Assembly: GCF_016925635.1 (NCBI RefSeq)
Contig: NZ_CP070490.1
Span: forward strand, 1,240,001-1,304,000
Length of the DNA: 64,000 nt
From: Lysinibacillus fusiformis
Lineage (GTDB): Bacteria > Bacillota > Bacilli > Bacillales_A > Planococcaceae
Direction of reading: 5' to 3'
Position numbers and translations under genes: made by a program
Notes under the pieces: generated by a model
Told to the model about the DNA's origin: nothing
The model's database searches: none
Seen by the model: only the letters and a program-made list of their open reading frames with translations
Shown: positions 9,177-17,818 of the stretch, one piece after another
Numbering within the stretch: position 1 is the first letter of the stretch
How the letters are laid out: every line of letters starts with the position of its first letter

Positions 9177-9956
9177 TTATTTCACGCCTAGATATTCTTC
9201 TAACGTAATATTTTTCTTTGTAATGTCTTTTGCAACCTCTTTGCCCACATAACGATAATGCCAAGACTCATACATATAACCTGTTATCTCTTCTTTGTTT
9301 TGAGGGAAACGCAAAATAAAACCATACTCTTGTGCGTGCGCAAATAGCCATTGCCCTGCTGGGGTTTCGCCAAACTCTTCTGTCAGCCACACGTCTTCTT
9401 TTCCACGCTCTCCTATATCAAACGCTAAGCCTGTCTGGTGTTCCGAATAGCCAGGACGAGCACTGTATCGATCTGCTGCCGCCTGCCCATCACGTTTAAC
9501 ATAGTTATCATAAAGTGTTGTTTGATATTCAAAAGAACGGTAACCACTAAATGCAACTAAATCAAATCCTTGCTGCTTGGCAGCCGCTAACATTTGATTT
9601 AACGCTTCTCTTGCTTCTGGATTTTCTTCAGGTGCAAAGGTAGAAGGAAGCGGATAAATTTTATTGGCTAGCAGAATACCATTGATATAAGTTGGTTCGA
9701 TAGGTAATGTTTGATTTGGAAGATAGCCATTTTCGTCTGGTTGTGGCTCTGGCTTTGCGGGTGTTTCTGTATTGTCTGGTTTCTCTGTTGCTGTAGTATC
9801 TTGTTCAGTTGTTTTGTTTGTTTCTGTTGTTTTTGGTTGCTCATCAGCTGCACTATTTGCTTGATTATTCTTATAGTTGTAGACGACAAAAATTGCGACG
9901 ATTAACGCGATAGATATGAAAGCACCAACGATAAGCGGAAGACGATTGTTTTTCAC
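9177..9956 (-). CDS. VanY-type D-Ala-D-Ala carboxypeptidase (M15B)
   Basis: Membrane-anchored zinc carboxypeptidase that trims the terminal D-Ala of peptidoglycan stem peptides. Residues 8-26 form an uncleaved or lipidless membrane anchor, then comes a low-complexity Thr/Glu/Pro/Lys linker (about 32-75). The M15 catalytic domain has FSGYRS (136-141), SEHQTGLAFDIG with zinc ligands H173 and D180, and the third ligand in WHYRYVG (H233). The GTG start at 9956 follows AAAAGGGG by eight bases. There are no van regulatory or ligase genes nearby and ddl looks normal, so this is a housekeeping enzyme and not a vancomycin-resistance trait. Confidence 0.9.
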   Translation of the reverse strand: MKNNRLPLIVGAFISIALIVAIFVVYNYKNNQANSAADEQPKTTETNKTTEQDTTATEKPDNTETPAKPEPQPDENGYLPNQTLPIEPTYINGILLANKIYPLPSTFAPEENPEAREALNQMLAAAKQQGFDLVAFSGYRSFEYQTTLYDNYVKRDGQAAADRYSARPGYSEHQTGLAFDIGERGKEDVWLTEEFGETPAGQWLFAHAQEYGFILRFPQNKEEITGYMYESWHYRYVGKEVAKDITKKNITLEEYLGVK

Positions 9957-10110
9957 TATTTATACCCCTTTTAAAATATCAGGTATCTAAAAGGATGATG
10001 TTCTTATAGCTTTTCACCTTGAAAATACCTATTTTATTGTATTACTAGTTATACTCTTATTTTAGCACTGTTCACATTTTCAGGTGTAAATTTCCTACCT
10101 AAATATTCAA

Positions 10111-10359
10111 TTAATCTGTTAGAACGATGGCAAATACGACTATAGACGCAATTGCGAAAAAAATCGCCATATACTGCATCCACTTCGCTTCTTTTACATA
10201 GCCTTGCTCTTTAAAGCTTTTCGCTCTAAACCCATTTGATAAGGCAAACATGACCGTCATTGCAAGTACGGCAAAATTAAATTTCCCTAAAATAATAAAC
10301 ACGAGTGCCGCAATACTAAAAATTGCGACAAGAATAGATGATAGCCATTTTCTGTTCAT
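10111..10359 (-). CDS. small membrane protein, 82 residues
   Basis: Short hydrophobic protein with membrane segments at about residues 6-24, 27-42 and 60-80, the middle hydrophilic stretch being FRAKSFKEQGYVKEAKW. The ATG is preceded by a near-perfect AGGAGG. It follows the yidC terminator on the same strand, so some read-through is possible but it likely has its own promoter. Family unknown; it resembles the many uncharacterised small Bacillaceae membrane proteins. Confidence 0.8.
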   Translation of the reverse strand: MNRKWLSSILVAIFSIAALVFIILGKFNFAVLAMTVMFALSNGFRAKSFKEQGYVKEAKWMQYMAIFFAIASIVVFAIVLTD

Positions 10360-10372
10360 CTTGCTGTCCTCC

Positions 10373-10404
10373 TAAAAAAATCGAGGCAACAAAGGCGCCT
10401 CGAC
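10373..10404 (-). terminator. yidC terminator
   Basis: Seven-bp stem TCGAGGC/GCCTCGA (10381-10387 with 10397-10403), followed on the minus strand by eight T residues. It begins 11 bases past the yidC stop. Confidence 0.9.
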
Positions 10405-10414
10405 ATCGATGAAT

Positions 10415-11176
10415 TTATTTTTTTGCTTTCTCGGGATGTTCCGAATAATATTTACGCCCAATATATGTTTGAATAATCAACAATGCACCACTGACAGACC
10501 AATACAAAGGTAGTGCTGCCATAGAAGACATGGAGATAAAGACAATCATAATTGGTGAAATATAAATAAACATTTTCATCTGAGCTTTTTGTTGCTCAGG
10601 TACAGTCCATAAAGATACACGAGCCTGGACTAGGTAAACAATCCCTGCCACAATAGTCATTACAATATCAGGTGACCCTAAGCTAAACCATAAAAACTCA
10701 TGGGATTTCACATCTGCAGAATACAAGATTGAGAAATACAGACCCATAATAATCGGCATTTGAATTAACATCGGTAAACAACCCATATTAAGAGGATTAA
10801 TACCATGCTTTTGATATAGAGCCATCATTTCTTGTTGATATTGCGTTTGCTCTTCTTTTGTCTTAGCTTCCTTCATTTTTTTCTGAACGGCTTCCATTTC
10901 AGGTTTAAAAGCATCCATCTTCGTTTTCATTAATTGCTGCTGACGATAGTTTTTTAACATAATCGGCATTAAGACTAAACGAATTAGAACCGTAATCGCA
11001 ATGATTGCTAAACCATAGCTTCCTGAAAAGATATCATTCCCGAAAAACTCCAATAAAAATTCCATAGGTTTTACAAAGATACTATAGAAAAAACCTTCTT
11101 TGTTTTGCACAGCTTGACAGCCACTAAGAACAAAAACGGCAAGACCAAGCATTGAAAATAGCTTCAAATTTTTCAT
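10415..11176 (-). CDS. yidC: membrane protein insertase YidC/Oxa1
   Basis: Inserts membrane proteins, alone or with SecYEG. A lipoprotein signal peptide ends in the lipobox LSGC (cysteine 20), so the mature N-terminus is lipid-modified, as in SpoIIIJ and YqjG. The conserved core starts at LAIIAITVLIRLVLMPIMLKN with the arginine of the hydrophilic groove in TM1, then the charged coiled-coil C1 loop (about 80-120) and NMGCLPMLIQMPIIMGLY. Five hydrophobic helices follow. At 253 residues the length fits Gram-positive YidC. It is not next to rnpA/rpmH, so it is probably the second paralogue (YidC2/YqjG-like). Confidence 0.94.
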   Translation of the reverse strand: MKNLKLFSMLGLAVFVLSGCQAVQNKEGFFYSIFVKPMEFLLEFFGNDIFSGSYGLAIIAITVLIRLVLMPIMLKNYRQQQLMKTKMDAFKPEMEAVQKKMKEAKTKEEQTQYQQEMMALYQKHGINPLNMGCLPMLIQMPIIMGLYFSILYSADVKSHEFLWFSLGSPDIVMTIVAGIVYLVQARVSLWTVPEQQKAQMKMFIYISPIMIVFISMSSMAALPLYWSVSGALLIIQTYIGRKYYSEHPEKAKK

Positions 11177-11288
11177 TTTTCCACCTACTATTATTTATCA
11201 ACTACTGTGAAGTATACCTTATAGGGTCTCTCTTTATCAAATAGCAAGTGCTACTCATTCCTTAAGCTGTTTCCTCAGACGATTCATC

Positions 11289-11341
11289 AAAAAAAGATGC
11301 GAGCTTTAGCAACGCTAATATGTTCGCACCTTCTCATTCTC
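11289..11341 (-). terminator. terminator after the AraC-type gene
   Basis: Stem GGTGCGA/TCGCATC followed on the minus strand by seven T residues, just past the stop at 11354. Confidence 0.8.
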
Positions 11342-11353
11342 TATGCTCAAAAT

Positions 11354-12160
11354 CTAGACATTTTGTAATTCAGTCTCTGCCATTTCAAAACGATAAAATT
11401 CATGATGAAGTTCGTCTCTGAAATGTTTTGGCGTTACTCCCGTATATTTTTTGAAAATACGAGTAAAATAACTTTGATTACAAAAATGGAATTGATCTGA
11501 GATAGAAGTAATACTTTTGTTTGTATGTCGTAAGTAGTATTGTGATTCTTCTACACGTCTAACATTTAAATACTCAACCAATGTAATACCTACATGTTCT
11601 CTAAAAATACGTGATAAGTGACTAGTACTTATATGAAAGTTATTCGCGATACTTTCCACAGTTAAATCATTTTCAAGCTCGTCATTTATATACATTATCA
11701 CTTTGTTAACAGTTTGATGTCGGAAAGTCGGTTGTTTGCGATCTGCAATAAAGTAAACAAAGAAATCAATTAAATCATCGGCAAATTGTAAAAACTCTGC
11801 GTCTTTCATCTGATTTTCTATCATATCGTTACACGCAATATTGAAAGCAAATGCTTTTTTCGAAGGTACTTGATTGTCCAGCAATTTACGAGCAACAATT
11901 GATGACAAAACAGAAAAATAACTTCGAACGATTTTAATGACCTGTTTGCCAAAACGAATTGAGAGAATATCAATTAACTCATGCAAAGATTTTTTCGCTT
12001 TTGCAGATTCTAAATGGTAAATTTCAAAAATTAATTTCGACTCAATATTAAAAAATTCTTCGACACCGATATATTGATTAATATTATCGATTTCTTGGAA
12101 GTATCTTTTGGATATCGTTTCTGACATAGAATGTTGATGTAGTTGCATAATCTTCCCCAT
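11354..12160 (-). CDS. AraC-family transcriptional regulator
   Basis: A 268-residue regulator. The C-terminal 100 residues are a classic double helix-turn-helix: DLTVESIANNFHISTSHLSRIFREHVG (first HTH) and SITSISDQFHFCNQSYFTRIFKKYTGVTPKHFR (second HTH with the FxRxFKxxxGxxPxxFR signature). The N-terminal 150 residues are mostly helical and are not a cupin, so the ligand is unknown. Two ATG starts are possible, 12160 (after GAGGAAAG) and 12148 (after GGGGAAGATT). It is divergent from a LytTR regulator gene across a 490-base AT-rich gap, so the two could share regulatory sites. Targets cannot be told. Confidence 0.88.
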   Translation of the reverse strand: MGKIMQLHQHSMSETISKRYFQEIDNINQYIGVEEFFNIESKLIFEIYHLESAKAKKSLHELIDILSIRFGKQVIKIVRSYFSVLSSIVARKLLDNQVPSKKAFAFNIACNDMIENQMKDAEFLQFADDLIDFFVYFIADRKQPTFRHQTVNKVIMYINDELENDLTVESIANNFHISTSHLSRIFREHVGITLVEYLNVRRVEESQYYLRHTNKSITSISDQFHFCNQSYFTRIFKKYTGVTPKHFRDELHHEFYRFEMAETELQNV

Positions 12161-12653
12161 CTTTCCTCAGAGTGCACGAATTGCATGACAATATTTGACA
12201 CCAATCCCGACGAATTAAAAATAAGAAAATAGTATTTACTTATTCAATATAAGAACTGAGTCCTATTTCACAAATTTTATTAACAAATAAATCAAAAATA
12301 ACCCTACTAAAACACCAGATCTAAAAAAAATAGACTATACAGTGAATTTTACCATATTCTGCGATTTCCTTTCAACCACATTTTACTTGCTACTCTAGTT
12401 CTAATTTATCACATATTCATAGTAGAAACCTCGTAAACTTATTCCTAACAATTAAATTTTACCATATACATATCAAAATAAATTAGTCATTTTATAAATT
12501 TATTTACAAATTATACAAAACATCTTACATCATTCTAATGGATCATTCGACATTTTTCTATTTTATTCCTAAATCTTCTCTATATAATTTATATGAATAT
12601 GTAGTAAAATAGATGATAATACTATTTTTAAAAGTTTAGACGAGGTGTTTAAA
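12161..12653. other. AT-rich gap between two divergent regulator genes
   Basis: About 490 bases of very AT-rich DNA without an ORF that has a ribosome site. It must contain promoters of the AraC-type and LytTR genes. No clear inverted repeat or riboswitch fold was recognised. Confidence 0.5.
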
Positions 12654-13304
12654 GTGGATCCAAAACAAATAGAAGAGATTATGGAGATCATTAAGGAGTT
12701 CTTCCCTGAGAATACGTCCATTGCTATCTCTGATACAAATGAATATTTGTATTACCAGCCAAGCAAGAAAGTTGATTTAAAAATTAAACCTGGTGACCCT
12801 ATTAAAGAAGGCTCAGCCGCACACAAAGCATTAAGCTATGGTCAAAAAATCAGCTCTTATATTGAACCCGATGTCTTCGGTGTCGCTTATTATGGCATGA
12901 GTATTCCTTTAATGGAGGAAGGCGAAACAAAAGGAGCTATTACTGCTATCTTCCCGCAAAAACCATCAGCATTCTTAACAAACTACATTACAATCAAAAT
13001 TGATGATTGCTGGTACCCAATCAAACATGATCAAGTTATTTATTTAGAAACTCAACTCCGTAAAACATTTGTTAAAACAATGACTCGTGAAGGTTATCAC
13101 CGTTTAAACCTAAGTGATTTAGAGCTATTTTTAGCACCTGACTCATTTATTCGTTGTCACCGCTCTTATATCGTTAACATTGACTACATCGATGAAATTC
13201 AACCAGATTCACACTCCACGTTTTTATTAATTATGAAAGATGGTACACGCATCCCTGTTAGCCAACGCTATGCAAGCTATTTCCGTCGTTCTTTAGGTTT
13301 CTAA
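12654..13304 (+). CDS. LytTR-domain transcriptional regulator with PAS/GAF-like sensor
   Basis: A 216-residue protein. The N-terminal about 105 residues look like a small ligand-sensing fold (TSIAISDTNEYLYYQPSKK, then EGSAAHKAL and the YYGMSIPLMEE...TKGAITAIFP strands), not a phospho-receiver. The C-terminal half is a LytTR DNA-binding domain: WYPIKHDQVIYLE, YHRLNLSDLE, and the marker FIRCHRSYIVNIDYIDEI. It is thus a one-component regulator. The GTG at 12654 is chosen because GAGGTG lies six bases before it; the GTG inside that site (12645) is less likely. It sits immediately upstream of the CoA-transferase gene, after a strong terminator, and may regulate it. Confidence 0.85.
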   Translation: MDPKQIEEIMEIIKEFFPENTSIAISDTNEYLYYQPSKKVDLKIKPGDPIKEGSAAHKALSYGQKISSYIEPDVFGVAYYGMSIPLMEEGETKGAITAIFPQKPSAFLTNYITIKIDDCWYPIKHDQVIYLETQLRKTFVKTMTREGYHRLNLSDLELFLAPDSFIRCHRSYIVNIDYIDEIQPDSHSTFLLIMKDGTRIPVSQRYASYFRRSLGF

Positions 13305-13310
13305 TTTGTA

Positions 13311-13355
13311 AAGAACAGCGAACAATTTAATCAATTGTTCGCTGTTCTTTTTTGT
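13311..13355 (+). terminator. strong terminator after the LytTR gene
   Basis: Perfect 17-bp stem AAGAACAGCGAACAATT with its complement (13333-13349), short loop, then a T-run. Confidence 0.95.
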
Positions 13356-13657
13356 ACACAAATTAGCCACATTTGGCCCCTCGTTTAACTATTTTTACAC
13401 TATTTTTAATGTAGAAAACATCTAAATTTATACAGTTCTACAATAAAACGTTTTCTCTGTCGAAAAAACATGCTAATGCTCGATTTTCCTTTTTTTACTC
13501 AATTTAATGCTAATTCTAAAGTTTTTGTGACAATTTGGTGATAGTATTATTCAAATGGTTGGAGTCATACTACAACTGAATAAACAGAAAATTCTTAAAT
13601 GTTTTTTCTAGTTTTGTAATCGGTTTCCATCAAAATTATTTAGGGGAGGATTTTTTT
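13356..13657. other. promoter region of the CoA-transferase gene
   Basis: About 300 AT-rich bases. AAACGTTTT at about 13446-13454 resembles the core of a catabolite-response (cre) site, but the outer TG/CA bases are missing, so it is only suggestive. No ORF is seen. Confidence 0.4.
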
Positions 13658-15178
13658 ATGGATGCAAATGTTCAAAAACGCCTAGGTTTAAAAGAACTTG
13701 AGAGTAAAATTGTAACTGCTGAAGCTGCAGCAGCACTTATTTCTAATGGTGATGTAGTTGGGATGAGTGGTTTTACTCGTGCTGGGGATGCAAAAGTTGT
13801 TCCAATGGCATTAGTTGAGCGCGCTAAAAATGAAGAATTCAAAATTGATGTATATACAGGTGCATCATTAGGACCAGAAGTAGATAAGTACTTAGCAGAA
13901 GCTGGTGCAATTCGTAAACGTGGACCATTCCAAGGAGACGCGGGTATCCGTAATTTAATTAATTCTGGGGATATCTTATATGTAGATGCTCATCTTTCTC
14001 ATAATGCTGAGCTAGTACGCCAAGGAATCATCGGACCAATTAACTATTTAATTCTTGAAGCTGTTGCAATTACTGAAGATGGATTAATCATTCCAACAAA
14101 CTCTGTAGGTAACTCACCAATTTTTGCAGAATATGCAGAGAACATTATTATCGAGTTAAATATTTCACATCCTGAAGCTTTAATCGGTATCCACGATATC
14201 TATGTACCAGGTGAGCAAGGTAACCGTGAAGCAATCCCAATGACAAATGCTATGCAACGCATTGGTGATATTGGTATCAAAGTTGATCCAGCTAAAATTA
14301 AAGCAATTGTTATTTCTGAAGAGCCAGATGCTCCTTCATTAATCGTACCACCTGATGAAGAAACACAAACAATGGCTAACATTTTATTAGACTTCTTCAG
14401 TGATGAAATTAAAGCAGGTCGTTTAACAAAACAATTAATGCCATTACAATCTGGTGTAGGTTCTGTAGCAAACGCTGTACTTGATGGCTTTGCAGATTCA
14501 GAATTTGAAGATTTAATTGTTGCATCTGAAGTACTTCAAGATGCTGTATTTAACTTAATCGATGCAGGTAAAGTTAAATTCGCCGCTGCAACTTCAATCA
14601 CACTTACTGAAGAATTACAGAAAAAAGTATACGGCAATTTAGAGAAATACGCTGATAAAATTTGCTTACGTTCACAAGAAATTTCTAACCATCCTGAGCT
14701 TATCCGTCGTTTGGGACTAATCTCAATCAACACTGCTCTTGAGTTAGATATCTATGGTAACGTAAACTCTACACATGTATCTGGAACACGCATGATGAAC
14801 GGTATCGGTGGTTCAGGTGACTTTGCACGTAATGCACGTCTTGGTATTTTTGTTACAAAATCATATGCAAAAGGTGGAGCAATTTCATCGATCGTGCCAA
14901 TGGTTTCTCATGTTGACCATACTGAGCATGATGTTGATGTAATCGTAACAGAGCAAGGTATTGCTGACTTACGTGGTCTTGCACCAAAAGAACGTGTACC
15001 TTTAATTATTGAAAACTGTGCACACCCAGATTACAAAGAGCAGTTATGGGATTACTACAACCGTGCAGTGGAAGCAACTGGCAACCACCAAACCCCTCAT
15101 CTTTTAGAGGAAGCACTTTCTTGGCATGTAAATCTTGCTAAAAACAAAACAATGAAAAAAGAAGTTGCAAAAGCTTAA
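13658..15178 (+). CDS. acetyl-CoA hydrolase / succinyl-CoA:acetate CoA-transferase
   Basis: Family-I CoA-transferase of 506 residues, like AarC, Cat1 and YgfH. It moves CoA between succinate or propionate and acetate, or hydrolyses acetyl-CoA. Features seen: VTAEAAAALISNGDVVGMSGFTRAGDAK at the N-terminus, YTGASLGPEVD, VPLQ-type QSGVGSVANAV, and VASEVLQDA, where Glu291 matches the catalytic glutamate that forms the enzyme-CoA thioester. The C-terminal NGIGGSGDFARNA and VTEQGIADLRGLAPKERV are typical. The GGGGAGG site lies just before the ATG. Likely role: acetate overflow and its reuse. It is a single-gene unit, possibly controlled by the LytTR regulator upstream. Confidence 0.93.
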   Translation: MDANVQKRLGLKELESKIVTAEAAAALISNGDVVGMSGFTRAGDAKVVPMALVERAKNEEFKIDVYTGASLGPEVDKYLAEAGAIRKRGPFQGDAGIRNLINSGDILYVDAHLSHNAELVRQGIIGPINYLILEAVAITEDGLIIPTNSVGNSPIFAEYAENIIIELNISHPEALIGIHDIYVPGEQGNREAIPMTNAMQRIGDIGIKVDPAKIKAIVISEEPDAPSLIVPPDEETQTMANILLDFFSDEIKAGRLTKQLMPLQSGVGSVANAVLDGFADSEFEDLIVASEVLQDAVFNLIDAGKVKFAAATSITLTEELQKKVYGNLEKYADKICLRSQEISNHPELIRRLGLISINTALELDIYGNVNSTHVSGTRMMNGIGGSGDFARNARLGIFVTKSYAKGGAISSIVPMVSHVDHTEHDVDVIVTEQGIADLRGLAPKERVPLIIENCAHPDYKEQLWDYYNRAVEATGNHQTPHLLEEALSWHVNLAKNKTMKKEVAKA

Positions 15179-15194
15179 TTACAAAATTCTCGTG

Positions 15195-15230
15195 CGTCTA
15201 ATAAGTTAATACTTATTAGACGTTTTTTTT
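15195..15230 (+). terminator. terminator after the CoA-transferase gene
   Basis: Perfect 11-bp stem CGTCTAATAAG/CTTATTAGACG and eight T residues. Confidence 0.95.
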
Positions 15231-15275
15231 GCGTAAAAGCAAAACATCAGTGATAAGTATAATCAATTAGAAAAT

Positions 15276-15283
15276 GCTATAAT
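15276..15283 (+). promoter_or_regulatory. extended -10 promoter of the MFS gene
   Basis: TGCTATAAT at 15275-15283 is an extended -10 box about 50 bases before the start codon. No good -35 hexamer lies 17 bases upstream, which fits the extended type. Confidence 0.45.
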
Positions 15284-15334
15284 AGGACTATATCAATCTT
15301 ATTGACTATAATGTTCTATTTCATCGGAGGAGCT

Positions 15335-16477
15335 ATGAAGAAATTTATCTATGCTATCATTTTCTTTTCGTTTTTTGACCTTTTTACCCAGCTTCCTGTT
15401 ATGAGTACTTATGCTGAGTCTTTAGGTGCATCGGCATTTCTAACTGGTCTTGCAGTGGGCATGTATTCGCTTTCCAATACGTTCGGTAATATCATTTCTG
15501 GCTTTTTAACGGATCGTAAAGGACCTTTTATCATATTAATAGTAGGTCTTCTAACAACAGGTTTAGCGTTAACATTTTATAATTTAGTAGAAGAGCCAAT
15601 TGCTCTATTAATTGTACGTTTTATCCATGGTCTTGTTGCAGGCTTCATTGTTCCTGCTGCCTTTACATTTCTAGCAAACGCCACCGATCAGGAAAAAAGA
15701 GGAAAGGGCAGTGCTATTTCAGGTGCTTTTGTTGGTATAGCAGCGATTATAGGCCCTGCATTTAGTGGTATTTTAGCTAGCCGAACAAGTGTCCCATTTG
15801 TTTTCAATATCACAGCAAGCTTTATGCTTCTGTTAGGAATACTTGCGTTCTTTCTATTGAAAGCAAATCAAGTAAAAAAAGAGAAGGCTGAACCGAGTAA
15901 CTACATTCCGATTAGTGTCTTTTTTAATAACAAAGGAACATTAAAGGCATTTTCAGGAGCCTTTTTCTTAATGTTTTCTCAAGGTGTCATTGCCTATCTA
16001 CTTCCGCTTAAAGTACATTCCTTAGGCTTTGACTCTCGTTTAAGCGGCACTTTAATGAGTACATTTGGTATTATTGCTGTCCTTGTTTTCCTATTACCTA
16101 CTAATCGTATTTTTGATAAGGTCAATCCACTCAAAACATTATCTTTTGGGATAGGTTTAATGGGAATAAGTCAATTATTAATTAGCCAAGCAGATTCTAG
16201 CTCTTTACTTTATATAGCGATGGCTTGCTATGGAATAGGATTTGGTTTCCTTTTCCCTTCAGTAAATTCGTTGCTAATTGACTCTACAACTGCTGAAGTA
16301 CGAGGAAAAGCATACGGTTATTTCTATGCATTTTTCTCTCTTGGTGTAGTTTTAGGCTCTTCTTTACTGGGTTGGCTATCACTTGGTACTGTCAGTGGCT
16401 TTGTATTTACTGGCATCGTATTATTGCTCTTTGCAGGCTTTATTCTTATCCCACACAAAAGACCTTCTCATGCTTAG
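15335..16477 (+). CDS. MFS transporter
   Basis: A 380-residue major facilitator with about 12 hydrophobic segments. It has SNTFGNIISGFLTDRKGPF (a relaxed motif A between segments 2 and 3), RFIHGLVAGFIVPAAFT, and GAFVGIAAIIGPAFSG, a motif-C-like segment that suggests an exporter. GGAGGAGCT directly before the ATG at 15335 sets the start; an in-frame ATG at 15302 lacks one. Substrate unknown. The stop codon lies in the loop of its own terminator. Confidence 0.85.
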   Translation: MKKFIYAIIFFSFFDLFTQLPVMSTYAESLGASAFLTGLAVGMYSLSNTFGNIISGFLTDRKGPFIILIVGLLTTGLALTFYNLVEEPIALLIVRFIHGLVAGFIVPAAFTFLANATDQEKRGKGSAISGAFVGIAAIIGPAFSGILASRTSVPFVFNITASFMLLLGILAFFLLKANQVKKEKAEPSNYIPISVFFNNKGTLKAFSGAFFLMFSQGVIAYLLPLKVHSLGFDSRLSGTLMSTFGIIAVLVFLLPTNRIFDKVNPLKTLSFGIGLMGISQLLISQADSSSLLYIAMACYGIGFGFLFPSVNSLLIDSTTAEVRGKAYGYFYAFFSLGVVLGSSLLGWLSLGTVSGFVFTGIVLLLFAGFILIPHKRPSHA

Positions 16478-16493
16478 ATGAGAAGGTTTTGTG
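16454..16493. terminator. bidirectional terminator overlapping the MFS stop
   Basis: Ten-bp stem ACCTTCTCAT/ATGAGAAGGT with the MFS stop codon in its loop, extended by CACAAAA/TTTTGTG. It serves the converging genes on both strands. Confidence 0.8.
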
Positions 16494-16494
16494 A

Positions 16495-16803
16495 TTATTT
16501 TTCCTTATCTTGAATTTCTTCATTATAGAAATGGACACCAGTATGTCCTCCACCTTCAGCTACCATTTCATTCGAGGCAATTTTAGTTGGTGAAGTACCA
16601 GCCTCTGTTGCTACCTCTGTTGCTACACGTTCAGCAATATTGTCGTGCATATCAGGACCTGTTGTAAGATACGACTCAAATTTTGTTTTCATACTATTAA
16701 ACATCGTTAGTGCTTTATCACGATTCTCTTTTTTACTGAAATAAGATGCTGCTAATCCTGCTAATCCTGCAACGACAACACCTGTTCCTTTTCGTTTTGC
16801 CAT
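16495..16803 (-). CDS. hypothetical protein, 102 residues (YtxH-like layout)
   Basis: Small protein with a glycine/alanine-rich hydrophobic stretch near the N-terminus (VVVAGLAGLAASYF), a basic helix (SKKENRDKALTMFNSMKTKFES) and an Ala/Thr/Glu-rich middle ending in GGGHTGVHFYNEEIQ. AGGAGG lies before the ATG. The layout (one helix then an amphipathic tail) resembles YtxH-type general-stress proteins, but the similarity is only structural, so no function is given. Monocistronic. Confidence 0.75.
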   Translation of the reverse strand: MAKRKGTGVVVAGLAGLAASYFSKKENRDKALTMFNSMKTKFESYLTTGPDMHDNIAERVATEVATEAGTSPTKIASNEMVAEGGGHTGVHFYNEEIQDKEK

Positions 16804-17127
16804 AGTTTATTACCTCCTAAAAATATAGAAACTAGCTCTGTAGTATAGTTTTTCCCTATTCTTAAAAGAATAAACATTATTTTTTTATACCTTCTAGCAT
16901 ATATATCAATGTAAGGCTAATACTTGCTCTTTTATCTAGTAATCATTCTACCAATTCAATGCAGTTCGTCTCGTTTTAATGCAGACAATCTCACTCAACC
17001 TCCTATTAAAATCCAGCTTTCACACCTTCAATTTTTGCATTCATCAAAATTTTGTAACTATTTATGATTATAAAAGGCAAGTAAAGGGAATTAATGAATT
17101 AATACTAAAAATAGGAGAGTGGTTAGG
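16804..17127. other. intergenic region, no feature recognised
   Basis: About 320 bases between divergent small genes. AT-rich, with no hairpin or ribosome site apart from that of the small gene at 17128. Confidence 0.4.
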
Positions 17128-17229
17128 ATGAAAGATTTCGATTTAGCATATGATTGGGTAGATATGGCTTCATTAATTGGCGGGGCTGGCTTCTTAACAG
17201 TACTAATTTATAGCGTCATTCTACTATAA
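17128..17229 (+). CDS. small membrane peptide, 33 residues
   Basis: ATG-initiated 34-codon frame: MKDFDLAYDWVDMASLIGG then a hydrophobic end (AGFLTVLIYSVILL). A single membrane helix covers roughly residues 14-33, with an acidic N-terminus. GGAGAG and TTAGG lie just upstream, and a terminator follows 30 bases later. Such one-helix peptides often regulate membrane enzymes or stress responses, but nothing here shows the role. Confidence 0.55.
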   Translation: MKDFDLAYDWVDMASLIGGAGFLTVLIYSVILL

Positions 17230-17260
17230 GGAGCTGCTTAAATGATTTGCTCTAGTAATT

Positions 17261-17304
17261 AAAAGGCAATCCGCTTAATTAAAAGCAGATTGCCTTATTT
17301 TTTA
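17261..17304. terminator. shared terminator after a small peptide gene and a GNAT gene
   Basis: Stem AAGGCAATC/GATTGCCTT with inner CGCTT/AAGCA pairing and a T-run on the plus strand. It sits between converging genes. Confidence 0.8.
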
Positions 17305-17583
17305 TTGTTTTACATCATTATATGCATCTGATTTTTCAAATGCTGCTACGACATAGGAACAAACGGCCTCCATCTTATAGCCATTTTCACGTGCATACGA
17401 TGCTGCTTGATCGAGTAATTGTTTGGCCACACCTTGACCACGGAGCTTATCTGATACATATGTGTGATCCATTACCATTACTGAGCCATTTTGCTGCCAA
17501 GTAATTTCTGCTAGTTTTTCCCCTTCTTGCTCATTCAAAAATGCAAACTTATTTTCCGCTAGTTGTTGTAATTGGAATTCCAT
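17302..17583 (-). CDS. GNAT N-acetyltransferase, YjdJ type
   Basis: Ninety-three residues, the size of the short YjdJ-like GNAT proteins. Conserved points are FAFLNEQEGEKLAEITW at the N-terminus, MDHTYVSDKLRGQGVAKQLLD, whose RGQGVA loop binds the acetyl-CoA pyrophosphate, and the end motif YKMEAVCSYVVAAFEKSDAY with a cysteine. The acceptor of the acetyl group is unknown. AAGGAGTGGTGAG before the ATG. Monocistronic. Confidence 0.88.
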   Translation of the reverse strand: MEFQLQQLAENKFAFLNEQEGEKLAEITWQQNGSVMVMDHTYVSDKLRGQGVAKQLLDQAASYARENGYKMEAVCSYVVAAFEKSDAYNDVKQ

Positions 17584-17741
17584 TTCTCACCACTCCTTTT
17601 ATTCATAGTACCATAGCTTTTTATATTTTCACAAAATTTGTGTACCCTTCTTTTATCCAATCAATGAAGCTATATCCAGACTAGAAAATCGATTAACTTC
17701 CTGTGTCGAGAACATCTCACTTCAAAATCTATCACTAGCTG

Positions 17742-17803
17742 AATCAAAAAAAGAATCTGTACACCTACTCTAGCAAAGTGAGAAGGCATGACAGATTCTT
17801 TTC
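17742..17803 (-). terminator. terminator after the DUF1002 gene
   Basis: Eleven-bp arms AAAGAATCTGT/ACAGATTCTTT with a 30-base loop and a T-run on the minus strand. Confidence 0.75.
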
Positions 17804-17818
17804 TATCAACTATAAATT

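Noticed and set aside
9177..9956. VanY as part of a vancomycin-resistance cluster
   Set aside because: No vanHAX or vanRS genes near, and ddl has the D-Ala-type tyrosine.
13430..13456. Possible LytTR direct repeats (ACAGTT and AACGTT)
   Set aside because: Their spacing of about 15 bases does not fit the usual 21-22, so not counted as a binding site.
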